A stretch of DNA of 64,000 bases from the NCBI GenBank assembly GCA_015179125.1, contig WHVA01000173.1, forward strand, positions 124,001 through 188,000. The letters are read 5' to 3'. Shown one piece after another: positions 42,664 to 54,707 of this stretch (its first letter is position 1; each line of letters starts with the position of its first letter). The DNA is from Gautieria morchelliformis. Lineage: Eukaryota; Basidiomycota; Agaricomycetes; Gomphales; Gomphaceae. Position numbers and translations under genes: made by a program. Below the pieces are notes generated by a model. It was not told the DNA's origin, did not search any database, and saw nothing but the letters and a program-made list of their open reading frames with translations.

Positions 42664-44362
42664 TCACCCCCCCTCTAGTGTGCTGCGTCCTCGAAGCACG
42701 AGACACGAGGTATTGAAATGCCAGCGAGCGGATTCGGCGAGGGGCACCAGGGTGTGTCCTATAGAACTCACGGAGTTTGTCTGGAGCGGAAACATCTTGC
42801 TCCGGGACCCACGAATTCTCCTCATACCCATACCCTTCCCATTTCACGAGGAATTGGAGTCGTCCTCGCACAAACCGGCTGTCCAGGATCCGTTCCACCA
42901 CATAGTGCTCTTCCCCATCTACAATTTCCGGCGGAGGTGACGGACGAGCCTTCCGACCTGGAATTGGGTCCTCAAGCATAGGGAGTAACTTCACGACATT
43001 GAAGACCGGGTGGAGGCGGGACATGGACATCGGAAGTCGGAGGCGGTATGCATTCCGTCCAACCCTCCGCGTTACTGTGAAGGGCCCAAGGTAGTGGTGG
43101 GAAAGCTTCTGCGAAGGGTGTGTGGTGCGGATGTCACTTGCATCTAGATACACCTTGTCTCCAACTTGGTACTCTGGGGCAGGAACCCGGCGTTGGTTGT
43201 AGTACCTTGCCATGTCATCCTTGGCCTTCGCAAGGGCCGACTTGGCTTCCGAAAGGGTGGAGTCCATGTGGTCCCGGAACTCATTGACCGTTTCGAGTCG
43301 GGAGTCAGCCTGGCGTGGTTCGAAGCCCATCTGCGGGTGTCGTCCGGAGTCAAGCATGAAGGGAGTCTGTTGTGTGGCGGAATGTACATGGTTGTTGTAC
43401 TGGAATTCCGCCAGTGGAAGTAACTCATCCCAGTCGTCCTGCCTCTCATTGACAAAGAGGCGGAGATATTGCTCCAACTCCTGATTGACCCGTTCTGTCT
43501 GTCCGTCACCCTGCGGATGGTATGCTGTGGTGGTAGCCAGCTTTATGCCGAGCAGGCGGTAGAGCTCCCGAGTCAGTTCCGCGACAAATTGCGGACCTCG
43601 GTCGGAAACAACTTGCTTCGGGAGCCCATGCAACTTCCAGACATGTGCAAGGAACAGGCGGGCCGCTCTGAGGGCTGTGATCGTCGTGTGTGTCGGAATG
43701 AAGTGGGACACCTTGCTTACCGAATCCACGACGTTCATGATCACGTCGTAACCATGAGACTCTGGGAGTTCAATGATGAAGTCAACGCTGATGGTGTCCC
43801 AGCGGGATTCAGGAATCGGGAGCGGAACAAGTTCTCCGACAGGCGGATGTCGTTGTGCTTTGGTTCAGAGACAAAGGTCACATGTCTTCACGTACTGTCC
43901 AATGTAGCAGGACAGCTGAGGCCACCAGTAATTCCGAGCCACTAACTCCAGCGTCTTCCACCTGCCAGCATGCCCAGTGACCCGTGTGTCATGGTGCTGG
44001 GACACGATGCGGCGGCGGAGGTCCGCCCCACCTGGAACGTAGACCTTGCCTCTGAAGTGGAGCAGTCCATCACGTTCCGACCATTCCGCTGCCCGTACAG
44101 ACCGTGAGTGCCCCTTCCGAAGTTCCTCCACTGCCTTCACCACCGACTCCTCCTTCTCTCCATTCCGGTACTGCCTCCGGATATCCCGGAGCATTTCCGC
44201 TTCCACCCCAACTGCAGTCACTCCCTCTAGGGCGCGGATAGCAAAGAGACTTGGGCGGAGCAGTGTCATATCCGCGTTGTCTCCACTTCCGCTTCCATGA
44301 TCCGCACAGCGGGATAGGGCATCGGGCTTGCCCATGGTGCGGCCGGGGCGGTGGTGGAGCAT
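42353..44362 (-). pseudogene. pol: G1 integrase and chromodomain
   Basis: The frame from 44362 gives RPGRTMGKPDALSR (end of RNase H) and then the integrase zinc finger with HDTRVTGHAGRWKTLELVAR and CDLCL. The frame from 43744 carries the core: VSHFIPTHTTITALRAARLF, SDRGPQFVAELTREL and HPQGDGQTERVNQELEQY (second Asp and Glu of the catalytic triad). The C-terminal part has LGPFTVTRRVGRNAYRLRLP, then a chromodomain (ILDSRFVRGRLQFLVKWEGY and ENSWVPEQDV). The frame then crosses the LTR border and ends inside the LTR with a Ser- and Asp-rich tail. A break lies near 43865. The chromodomain marks it as a chromovirus, whose integrase is thought to read histone marks. Confidence 0.9.
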
Positions 44363-44404
44363 GAAGTCGAACCGGGACAGGTGTAGGGACCACCTTGCTT
44401 GTCG

Positions 44405-45720
44405 TCAGTTCAACTTCTTAGACGTGCGGAAATACTCGAGGTTCTTGTGGTCTGTCCAGATCTCAAATGGGCATAGAGCACCCTCGAGGAAGTGTCGCCA
44501 CTCCTCCAGCGCTCGGATGATTGCCAGCATCTCCTTGTCATGGATCTCGTAGTTCCGCTCAACTGGACTAAGGCTCTTAGAGAAGAAGGCAATCGGATGC
44601 CACCCCCCACCATCTCCCAGTGACTGTTGTGACAAGACCGCTCCGGTAGCTGTGTCGGAAGAATCCGCCTCGACTCGATAAGGGCGAGAGTCGTTGGGAA
44701 AGATCAGGACCGGGGCAGAAGTGATCAGCTCTTTGAGTTTGTCAAAGGAGGCTTGTTCCGGCTCTCCCCACCGCCATCCAACCTCCTTCTTGGTGAGGTC
44801 GAAGAGGGCATGGGCGTGGCAGAGAAGTCCTTGATGAACCGCCGGTAGAAATTGACAAACCCAATGAAGGACTGGACCTCCTTCTTGTTCCGCGGCACGG
44901 GCCAATCTGACACACCAGAAACTTTGACTGGGTCCATTTCCACCTTTCCTTCCGACACAATCACCCCAAGATACTCTATCCACGTCCGCTCGAATTCGCA
45001 CTTTTCCGGCTTGATACACAGGTTGTACTCCCGGAGCCATTCCAGCACTCTCCACACAACTTCCCGATGTTCAGACATTGTTTTTGTGAAGATGAGGATG
45101 TCATCGAGGTAGATGCAGAAAACACCTTCTGCTATCATGTCACGGAAAATGTCATTCATCATCGTCTGGAATGTGGCAGGACTGTTGGTGAGGCCGAAGA
45201 ACATGACCTGTGGCTCAAAGAGTCCTCGGTTGGTGCGGAATGCGGCCTTCCACTCGTCTCCCCCTCGGATCCGGACATTATTGAAGCCCCAGCAGACATC
45301 CAGCTTAGTGAAGTACCTTGCCCCGCGGAGTCGTGTGATCAGTTCAGAAATGAGTGGAATGGGGTACCGGTTCTTGATTGTGATCGCATTCAAGGCCCGG
45401 TAATCCTGCACCAGTCTGAGCGAGCTGTCCTTCTTCTTGATGAAGAACACCGGAGATGCCATGGGTGACTTGGAGGGGCGGATCCTCCCTGTACGGAGGT
45501 TTTCCGCAAGGAATGTATCGAGCTCTACCTGCTCCTTGGGTGACAGCGGGTAGACTTTGCAGTTGGTGGGCTTTGACCCAGGCTCCAACTCGATGGCGTG
45601 GTCCCACAGCTTCTGTGGAGGCAGGGCATCAACGACTCCTTGGAAAAGACGTCCTCGAACTCCCGCAGGTACTCCGGAATTTCCGCCTCCACTCATCATG
45701 CTTCTTGGAGGCTTCAGCAA
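44405..45720 (-). pseudogene. pol: G1 reverse transcriptase and RNase H
   Basis: The 45720 frame has LRTGRIRPSKSPMASPVFFI, QDYRALNAITIKNRYPIPLI, the catalytic YLDDILIF and NFYRRFIKDFS. The 45055 frame carries RNase H with VEADSSDTATGAVLSQQ, HDKEMLAIIRALEEWRHFLE and TDHKNLEYF. A frameshift near 44820 separates them. Otherwise the sequence is close to the copy at 56579-58280. Confidence 0.9.
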
Positions 45721-45774
45721 GGCGTTGCGAAATATTTCCGGTGGCGCGGACGTGTTCCGCTTCTGGCGGAAGGT

Positions 45775-46896
45775 TTACGTACAGCAAGCGCTCCCCTTCC
45801 GCCAGAGTGTCTTCCAGGCTGAGTCGGATGACATCGGAGTCGGAATCGGAATCGGAATTGGAAGTGGGATCCGGTCAAATTCCGCTTCCGAGTCTTCTTC
45901 TGCAAGCAGTGGATGGGGGCCAGAACGACATGTCTGTATGAGCCGTTCGGTCTTCCGCTGCTCCTGGCGTTCCTTCCGCACTTCCGACCGGCAATGTGAC
46001 ACTTGGCTGGACATCGACTCATCAGTACCTTCCGAGTCTGCCAATTGATCTCCGGGTTGTGCTCCTGAAGCCAGGTAAACCCGAGGATGATGTCTTGCTT
46101 CCCCAGGCTGGTGACTGCAAAGGAAGTGCGTTCTGAGTGCCCATCGTAGCGGAGAATTGTGTCTACTATCTCCTGATGGACCCTGCCTCATTGGGGCTTC
46201 CATCCACATTGAACACCGGGATTGCACGTTGCAACTTCTGTGTGGTCAGTCGGTTCCGTTCCACATAGTCCCGGTCTATAAACTGACCAGTGGCCCCGCA
46301 ATCGACAAGGGCGGGTCCAGATTTGACTTCCGCCGTATCTGTTGTCTGGATCTCCACCTTAATGACTAGTGACTTGGGGCCAGGGGTGGCAGCGACAACA
46401 TAGCGCTTCGGAAGGCGTTTCTCCCAAGGGCGGATGCGGGATGGACAGGGTGTCGGATTTGGTTTTTGTGTGACTTTATCCGGCGGGTCTGTACAAGTGA
46501 GGGGAGTGGGGGCTTTTCATTCTCTACTTCAAGACAGGCAAACCGGTTATGTACAGGCAGCAGGGGCACACATCTCACCCGCTGCGCGTCACAAAATCCG
46601 ACGCATCTCCGCTTCTGGTGGACCATGTTCCACATTTCGGAAACCTCTTCCGCAGTGGGCACTCCGCTTATGTCCGCAAGTGCGAGGAACTCTGGAAGGA
46701 GCTCGAGTTTCTCCTCTGTGGTCATAAGCCGGATATCAAAGGCTTGGGGGCACTCGCGAGCATAGTGGCCTGGTTGTGACATTGGAAGCAGGTGATAGTT
46801 CCGCGGCCTTTTCCGCCATGCGGTCAACATCCATCGGGGCAGGGCCACTCTTCGAGGGAGGAGGGCTATGGTTTCTAATAGGAGCAGGTGGAGCAA
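45775..46896 (-). pseudogene. G1 gag end and protease, frameshifted
   Basis: In the 46896 frame the knuckle remnant QPGHYARECP is followed by TTEEKLELLPEFLALADISG. The 46357 frame has VDCGATGQFIDRDYVERNRL, the aspartic protease site (D-C/S-G). The Ser- and Asp-coded TTCCGATTCC repeats follow before reverse transcriptase. Several frame changes, for example a lost base in the zinc knuckle at about 46775. Confidence 0.8.
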
Positions 46897-47146
46897 GCGT
46901 CGGAAATATTTCCGTGTGGGAATGAATGCGCTTCGGGTTTTGGCACAGGTGGAGTAGGACGAGTGGAACTGCGTGTCATGTTCTGGCTTGTCTCCACGAA
47001 GGCCTCATTTGCTTCCCTGTTCCGGGACACCCTCTGCACATCTTGGTACCACCCTTCCGGGTCATCAAAATCCGGAGCCCCATCCCCAAGCAGCGCGACT
47101 TGGTTCTGGAGTGTCGGATCAAGTCCTCGTCAGAATTTGATGACGA

Positions 47147-47925
47147 TCATCTTGTCGTTGTCATACTCCGCAAGGTCGATGAGCTCCTGGAAGCAATCAT
47201 GTAGTCATCGACCGGATCCTTGGCCTGGTACCAGCTGGTCCCCTCAAGCTTCGTAAGGGCTGTGAGCTGCTCGTTTTTTGGGCAGAATTGGTCGGAAAAT
47301 GTTTTCTCCAAGGCGTCCCAGTCCCGGAAGTAGTTCCCCTTGCCCATTGCTTCATGTTGGATCACCTTGTTTGCAAAACGGGCTGCGCGGTCCGACTTGA
47401 AAAAGGACAATGCCCAGTGAATCCGAGCCTGGTCGTTCGGAAAGAGGTCTCCGACAATTGCGAAGTAGATGCTGCATGTGTTGAAGAATGCGTGTCCCTT
47501 CTCCGATCTCCGTCAAAGTCCGCCGGAGTTGTGGGTTTGACCTTTGCTAACTTCGCAGAGACCCTCTCTTCCGCTACTTCCACTTTTCCGAAATCCGGAT
47601 CATCCAGCATTTCATTTCCACCACTTTGTGGAATATCTAACTTAGCCAAAATCGCTTGTAAGGCTGTTTCAATCGCGTCGGTCTTCATCCAGTTCCGCGT
47701 CAGTTCCTCCTCCATATTCCAAAGACGATCGTCCGGATCCATGTCGGGAGGAGAAATATGGGACGTGTTTTCCAGGGTTGGGAGCTCGACATAAGAAGAG
47801 GGGCTGTCGTACGCTGTGTGTGTGGAAGAGGTTGCGATCTCCGAGTCGCTGTCTCCGATTCCGAATGCACCTATGGCGAATGCAACGCGCAGTATGACCG
47901 CCGGTCCTCTAGGGGAGAGACTTTT
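47147..47925 (-). pseudogene. gag: G1 gag
   Basis: Gag capsid-type sequence: DMDPDDRLWNMEEELTRNWM, then after a frameshift ALSFFKSDRAARFANKVIQH, GNYFRDWDALEKTFSDQFCP and LEGTSWYQAKDPVDDYM, as in Ty3/gypsy gag (retrotransposon gag domain). It matches the copy at 54708-55544, which lacks these frame changes. Confidence 0.85.
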
Positions 47926-47929
47926 CTGC

Positions 47930-48419
47930 TGTAAGGGCAACCCTGGCTGGTTGTGGAGATCACACTATCACACAACTGACAAGGGGAAATCCAAAGTATG
48001 TATAAATGAACAGAGTATACAAGAGAGGGGATTCTCACCTGACAAGGGGAAATCCAAAGAGAAAAGTCTAAGGACCCCCAATGTCAGCGAGCTCGTATTA
48101 TACTACGCTGCGCAGCCAGGGACAACACTTGCCACCCGCCATCAACCCTGCACCTCCCTGACCACCCTGACCCTTGATCGACCCTTGATGCCACCTATTA
48201 CGCGAGTCGCTTGATTTCCAACACTGTTCCAAGAGTGGAAGTCGGAAATTGGAGTGGAACTGGCAAGGCGAACAGAACTGGTGGAAGTTCTCCCAGAAGC
48301 GGAATCATTTCCGAAAGCGGAGGCGGAGATGGAATCGGAACCGGAACCGGAGTCGGAAATGGAGTCGGAACTGGGTGTGGTGTCGGAACTGGAAATGGAA
48401 AACAGGGTGTCCCCTGACA
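47930..48419 (-). repeat. 5' LTR of the G1 element
   Basis: 490 bp, same length as the solo LTR at 5050-5539. Read on the minus strand it begins TGTCAGGGGACACCCTG and has a long TTCC-rich first third. Confidence 0.92.
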
Positions 48420-48871
48420 CCTCCCAGCCAAGTGTCGTACCCTGCCGGCGCTGTGCCAGGGTCTGGACCCCCTGTGTACTTGTGTAGTGTCGACTTGTTG
48501 TGCCAAGCCTGGAAAGTGGCATGCGTGTCACCAAGGGTATCAGGGTGTGAAGTCATGCAGGGCAGTGTTAGTGTAATTTGTAGCAGGTGTGGCAGGGCGA
48601 ATGAACACGTAGTAGCCTTTATAGGCTTGGGGATTGGAACCTGTATTGTGTGGGTGCTGATCGGTGTAGCTGGGCCTGGCTCAGGCCCGATATGCTTGGG
48701 GAGCTCCATCTCTATCTCTAGATTCCAGGGAATGCGACCGTTCCCGTCAGGGAGGTCCTCTATGGAAGTGACATCCTGAGCCTCTAAGTATGCGTCGAAT
48801 TTCGATAGGTGGCGGACGGATGTGTATGGGAGCCAGGTTGTGTCATTGTTTTGCCATTGGACTTCGAGCCA

Positions 48872-50425
48872 TTAATCGCGTCCCTTGCCAGTGTGGCTGA
48901 GAAAAGTGCGTGGTTGCCACTCCGGCGCCGCCGTCCCTAGGGTCGTGACTTGACCGATTGAGCGACCTGGGAACTTTCGGTCGTCGTTGGGCACATGTAT
49001 GCGTAGAAGGTTGGCATGGAATAGGGGGTGTATGTCTCGCACAAGTTTGCTCGGAAGAGCCAGCTTATAGGATGTCCGCGGGACAACCTCCTGGAAAACC
49101 TTGTAGGGGCCCACGAACTTCAGAGCTAGCTTCCTTGCATGGCCTTTTGGTAATTTCAGGTTTTCTGTAGACAAGTACACTAGGTCGTCTACACAGAATG
49201 GGACTGGTTGACGACATTGGTTGGCAGAATGAATTTGCTTCACTTGTTGTACGAGGATTGAGTTGTGTGCTGCTGTAAGTCCGTCCTTCATTCTCCTGGC
49301 AAATGCTTGTACCCCTGGTACGTAAGAGTCGTTGTGTGTCCAAATGAGTGGATGTGGAACCGTTCCATAGTTCAAGAAGAAAGGAGAGAACCCTGTCATG
49401 TCAGAGCGTGCCATATTGAAGGCAAACTCAATGAACGGCAGTTTCTGGACCCAGTGTTTCTGATCAGAAGATATGGTGATTCGTAGCATTTGAGTGATCC
49501 TGCAGTTAGCGTGTTTGGTCGTGCCATTGGTCTGCAGGTGGTAGGCAGTAGACATGCGTAGTTCCGACCCGAGGAGCTTATGCAGGCGTTACCAGAATGT
49601 TGCCGTGAATAGGGAGTCCCTGTCGCTGATGATTCATTCGGGCATGCCATGCAGCTTGTAGACGTTGTCGAAGACTAACTCAGCGATTTGTTTGGCGCTG
49701 AACGTTTGTTTTGAAGGAGCTAAATGTATCATAGAGGTTAAATGGTCAATGATCACACATAGCATATCAAACTCGCCGTGTCTGTTCAAGGATGAGGGCA
49801 GAGGGCCAACAAAATCAATCCCTATTTGCTGCCATCATCGTGTTGGTATGGCTAGGGGTTTCAACTCGCTGTACTTGAAATGGTTAATCGGTTTTGCCAT
49901 TGCACAGATGTGGCAGCTGGAACAGAACGTCTTCACATCGTTGAACATTCCAGGCCACCAGAGATGTTCACATAAGTAATGAAAAGTTTTTCTGCTGGCT
50001 AGGTGTGCGAGTAAGGAATGAGCATGCGAAATAAGGATCTCGTGCATGTTGCGATCTTTATGCCGACCTTCTGGGATGCATAGCTTGGTACCCTCGGCCT
50101 CTCGTAGTATGATGAGTCCGTCCTTGAGCGTTAAATTCTCGAAATAGTTAGGAGCAGTGATCATATTCCTGAAGAAGCTGTCTTCGTAGTATAGTGATTT
50201 CAGTACTTCCAGGAAGCTTAGGGAAGGATCAAGCATAGATACTACATCAGCGAATGGTGGTGGGTTATATTCCACGTCCAAAGTGTCTGGCATCTGTTCT
50301 ATGGGGTAGTCCGCTACACGACATGTGTCACATGTCGGGGTGTCCACGGAGTGACTCGTGCTGTGTAAAGCCGCGGGTTCTACCTTTTTTGGATGAGCGC
50401 AAGTCGTCGATTTTGTCAATTCCAC
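48872..50425 (-). pseudogene. G2 integrase
   Basis: The zinc-binding part (HAHSLLAHLASRKTFHYLCE, CSSCHICAMAK) is at about 50020-49890, then a frame change, then the end of the core and the C-terminal domain at 49650-48872: TNGTTKHANCRITQMLRITI, AFNMARSDMTGFSPFFLNYG, KLPKGHARKLALKFVGPYKV and HANLLRIHVPNDDRKFPGR. In the core the expected ...NGQTER... Glu reads Lys (NGTTKHAN). Beyond the stop at 48872 the frame continues with WLEVQWQNNDTTWLPY, a chromo-like remnant. Confidence 0.83.
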
Positions 50426-50724
50426 AGGTTTGTGTTTTCTTACGTATGTCGTCTGTACGGGCTTACTCGCTTTTGTCAGGGTCGTACTGCCATGCCCTCT
50501 TCGTCATGCCTTATGGGTGGTTTTACCATGCGGCCGCTCCTGGTTGTAGCATACTTGGCCATACTGGCAGCACCGAGGTGCATAACCAGTGAAGCCATTG
50601 CCTCCCTGCCTGTACGTAAGGGCTGGAGGCATTGCGGTGGCCGTGGGGCCTGTGTTGGTAAGTCTTCCTCCTGTATGTATTCTGATCTGCTCCTCACTGT
50701 TCCATCTCATTCCACATTGTACAT

Positions 50725-51960
50725 TCATGATAACGCGTCAGCTACCATGTTGGTTTCACCAGTGATGTAGTGTATTTTGAAGTCAAAGTCTCCTAGGACG
50801 TCAATCCACCTGTGTTGTCTGGCTGACAAGTTTTTCTGGGTGAGCATGTATTCAAGCGGCTTGTGATCAGTGAATATCCGAAACCTGATTCCTTGCAGCA
50901 GATGATGGAAGCGTTTGAGTGATTTTATCATCGCGAGGAGTTCACGGTCATGTACAGGGTAATTCTGTTGCGCAGGGTTAAATTTGGCTGACCAGAAAGC
51001 AATTGTTGCAGCATTTCTTATGTCCGCGCCTTGTGTCAGGACGCCGCCTGCGCCCCCTAATGAGGTGTCACAGATCAAGTTCACCGGCAGAGCATCTGCT
51101 GCGTAGTTGATTGCGGTTCGGTGTGAATCCCAGTGAGTCTGTACGATTTGTTTCACAGAATCGAAGGCTCATTGCTCCATAGGACCCCATCTCCACAATG
51201 CTGTCGATCCTGTTCGGTTCGTTAGGATTCCCATTGGCTTGCATATGTCCTTGCAGTTTGGCGCTATGTAGCTGACAGTGCCTATGAAGGATGCCAGGGT
51301 ATCCCTACCCGTAGGTGATTTCCAGTTCAATATTCGGTCGACCTTTTCAGGATCCATGACAATTCCTTGCGCATCGATTACGTGACCCAGGATCTTCATT
51401 TCCTTCGCAAAAAACTGGAGCTTATCTGGCATGGAAGGGTACATTTTTTCTCAGCACAGGATGTCAATGACTAACTTGCAGTGTTTTATGTGGTCCTCGA
51501 TTGAGTTTGAGTAAATTACTATGTCATCGGGATATACGTCCATGAAGACACCAAGGTGTGCACCAAAGATATCGTTCATGACGGCTTGGTATGTTGCTGG
51601 ACCGTTGCAGTCTCCCTGCTGCATGACTAAACTCTCCCTTGTGCCATCAGGTGTGTTGAAAGTTGTACGATCGACATGTTCGTCGATAACACGGATCTGC
51701 TCCTACACGTCCCTCCCATCTACTAGCGTTCTGAACGGGTGTCGTAGGACATTGGTCAGAATAGTTTCAATATTTGGGAGTGGGCTTGCCAATTTGTGTG
51801 TGTTTTGGTTCTGCTCATGTTTGTCCAGTATGGTACGGATGCGGGTTCTCCATTGGGACCTGGCTTCTTCATTACTATCAGCATAGGTACTGCATTGCGT
51901 CCAGGCCTGAAGCGCCACCGACCCATTTTCAGATAGTTGTCATGTTTTGCTCGCCATAGG
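50725..51960 (-). pseudogene. G2 reverse transcriptase and RNase H
   Basis: Reverse transcriptase is broken into frames; the catalytic motif FMDVYPDDIVIYSNS is visible at about 51500-51545, and FAKEMKILGHVIDAQGIVMD with DPEKVDRILNWKSP downstream. RNase H at 51156-50725 reads VNLICDTSLGGAGGVLTQGA, PVHDRELLAMIKSLKRFHHL and FTDHKPLEYML, ending TNMVADALS. A stop lies at the end of the thumb region. Confidence 0.85.
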
Positions 51961-51980
51961 CTTTTTACCGCTTCAGGACA

Positions 51981-53447
51981 TCACGATGGTCTCCAATTGT
52001 AAGTTTTTGATTCGTCTATTATCGATATGGTATGGTTAATGGACCTCAGAGGTGGCAGTGGTGTTTCATCCACGGAACGACAGATGTCCGTCCCATAGTC
52101 CCAAAGTTGTGTACGTATCTGTTGTAGTCCATCTTCTACCAGGTCCGCTGCCATTGACATTACGGTGGCTACATCAGGTCCACCAATCCTTTCTGCCGTA
52201 TTCGACACTATAGAGACTCTAGAGGGGTTGAATCCCAACATAACCCTGTGTTGGAACAAGAAGGGAGTACCCAATATCATATCATAATTTTCCAAGTTAA
52301 TAACATCGAATCGTCTCCTTTCCAGTATTTCCTGGTACGTGAATTCCACCGTCATGGAGCAATTGATCATTGCGCGGGAGCCCGTGGCTGCAAGCTGACA
52401 GGGCAGAGGTTTTGTGAGCTGTTCCACTGGGAGGTTTAACTGGTCGACGGTAGTCGTTGATATGAAGTCAGCTAGGGACCCGGAATCTAACAAAGCCCGT
52501 ATGTCTTTTCCATTGACTTGTACTGTGATGACGATGGCTTTAGGTATTAGTCGTTTGAAGTCCTTAGGTTTACCGGCGTTGCGCTCCATCTCCTGTGTCT
52601 TCTGGGGATTCCTTGTAACTTTTCCTCGAGATTTGGCGGCTATGGTGTTAGACACCAGAGACACCGCTGCCATGTGGATTTGAACCTCCTCGTTCTCATT
52701 CAATGGGGACTCCGCATCATCACTTTCATCCTCTATGGGTACTAGCCCAGGCATAGAAGCATATATGTCCTCTTCTTCCTGGGGGACAATCGTCCGCAGG
52801 ATATCATCCAATCATGTGGATTCGTTCTCAGGGCCATCCATTTCTTCTGAAGAGAATGAGTACTCATCCTCGCTGTTTGTAGGATCCTGAGCATCCTCTA
52901 GCTCCTCCAGTTGGCGGTTATTTGCTATACGCTCAGTGTTCTGTGTGGTGAGCTGTTGTCGGTTTAGGTGCCGTGGGTTATCCTGTGAGTTGATCCAGGT
53001 TTCTCCATTCCATCTAGTACCTAACCTTGAGAAGGTTCGCAGCACTCGTCTGGTATCCACCCACATATCCTCTGAGAAAGGTTCAATTGCGGGGGGTATT
53101 TCAGCTTGTCTTTGGATGTTTTCGAATTCAATCCAGGCGATGCAGTCAAAGTCGTTGTCCAGCATTGTCTCCGCGTTCAGTGAGTAATGCATGTTGAATA
53201 AACAGTCATTGATTAGTACAGTGTCTATAGATACTGGGATAGTTGTAAATCGGTTTGATCTGGGACAATCTGGGGGCATGAGGCAGTGGGCGGTACTGAC
53301 GCCATCAGATAGGGTTTGACTTATTGCATCCCAGAAGCTTTGTGGGATATCTAAGGCGTTTGGTGCATCATTTAGATCGTCCCATTGTTCTATCATGTTG
53401 AGTTCCAACATGATGTTTTCAGCGGCTAAGCGGTCTAGAGCAGCGTA
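51981..53447 (-). pseudogene. G2 protease region
   Basis: One frame from YAALDRLAAENIMLELNMIE at the G1 junction through an acidic linker (DAQDPTNSEDEYSFSSEEMD), a stop at 52812-52814, and then the aspartic protease domain: VNGKDIRALLDSGSLADFIS with the DSG active site, and YDMILGTPFLFQHRVMLGFN. It ends near the start of reverse transcriptase at 51981. The protease would release gag and pol products. Confidence 0.82.
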
Positions 53448-54085
53448 CCCGACTCGAGACAGTCAATGAGTTCCGAGACCGCATGGACTCCACCCTTTCG
53501 GAAGCCAAGTCAGCCCTTGCGAAGGCCAAGGATGACATGGCAAGGTACTACAACCAACGCCGGGTTCCTGCCCCGGAGTACCAAGTTGGAGACAAGGTGT
53601 ATCTAGATGCAAGTGACATCCGCACCACACGCCCTTCGCAGAAGCTTGCCCACCGCTACCTTGGGCCCTTCACAGTGATGCGGAGGGTTGGATGGAATGC
53701 ATACCGCCTCCGACTTCTGATGTCCATGTCCCGCCTCCACCCTGTCTTCAATGTGGTGAAGTTACTCCCTACGCTTGAGGACCCAATTCCAGGTCGGAAG
53801 GCTCGTCCGCCACCTCCGCCGGAAATTGTAGATGGGGAAGAGCACTATGTGGTGGAAGGATCCTGGACAGCCGGTTTGTGCGAGGACGACTCCAATTCCT
53901 CGTGAAATGGGAAGGGTATGGGTATGAGGAGAATCCGTGGGTCCCGGAGCAAGATGTTTCTGCTCCAGACAAACTCCGTGAGTTCTATAGGACACACTCT
54001 GGTGCCCCTCGCCAAATCCGCTCGCTGGCATTTCAATCCCTCGTGTCCCATGCTTCAAGGACGCAGCACGCTAGAGGGGGGGTGA
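53448..54085 (+). pseudogene. G1 integrase C-terminus and chromodomain
   Basis: It contains MDSTLSEAKSALAKAKDDMA, YYNQRRVPAPEYQVGDKVYL and LGPFTVMRRVGWNAYRLRLL, then after a small frameshift near 53880 the chromodomain RGRLQFLVKWEGYGYEENPW. The frame reads on into the LTR. The purine run AGAGGGGGGGTGA ends at 54085 and is the polypurine tract. Confidence 0.88.
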
Positions 54086-54556
54086 TGTCAGGGGACACCC
54101 TGTTTTCCATTTCCAGTTCCAACACCATTTCCGACTCCGCTTCCAGTTCCGATTCCATCTCCGCCTCCGCTTTTGGAAATGATTCCGCTTCTGGGAGAAC
54201 TTCCACCAGTTCTGTTCGCCTTGCCAGTTCCACTCCAATTTCCGACTTCCACTCTTGGAACAGTGTCGGAAATCAAGCGGCTCGCGTAATAGGTGGCATC
54301 AAGGGTCGATCAAGGGTCAGGGAGGTCAGGAGGATGCAGGGTTGATGGCGGGTGCCAAGTGTTGTCCCTGGCTGCGCAGCGTAGTATAATACGGGCTCGC
54401 TGACATTGGGGGTCCTTAGACCTTTCTCTTTGGATTTCCCCTTGTCAGGTGAGAATCCCCTCTCTTGTATACTCTGTTCATTTATACATACTTTGGATTT
54501 CCCCTGTCAGTTGTGTGGTAGTGTGATCTCCACAACCAGCCAGGGTTGCCCTTACA
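54086..54556 (+). repeat. G1 LTR inside the permuted copy
   Basis: TGTCAGGGGACACC at the start and GGTTGCCCTTACA at the end, 471 bp. It serves as 3' LTR for the sequence on its left and as 5' LTR for that on its right. Shorter than the others by a deletion within the TTCC-rich part. Confidence 0.92.
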
Positions 54557-54707
54557 GTCCCATATGCACAACGGTCCCGACTAATCCCCACCTGAAGCCC
54601 CCCAGCGTACACGCAGCGACCGTCGAGATAACTGACCCTGTCACTACAGCAGAAAAGTCTCTCCCCTAGAGGACCGGCGGTCGTACTGCGCGTTGCATTC
54701 GCCATAG

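Larger units (their letters stand above)
42181..48419 (-). mobile_element. G1 gypsy (chromovirus) retrotransposon with two LTRs, inactivated
   Basis: Read on the minus strand: 5' LTR 48419-47930, gag, protease, reverse transcriptase, RNase H, integrase, chromodomain, 3' LTR 42663-42181. The LTRs differ by a few substitutions and small indels (490 against 483 bp). Flanking 5-mers do not match (CTATC at 42176-42180, CCTCC at 48420-48424), so no target duplication remains. Several frameshifts break gag and pol. It lies against the 3' part of G2. Confidence 0.9.
48420..53447 (-). mobile_element. G2 gypsy retrotransposon, pol part (downstream half)
   Basis: Continuation of the gag at 61318-63654, separated from it by the G1 insert at 53448-61317. 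Order on the minus strand: protease, reverse transcriptase, RNase H, integrase, then a proline-rich tail to 48420, where the G1 5' LTR begins. The 3' LTR of G2 is not seen. Many stops and frame changes. Confidence 0.88.
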
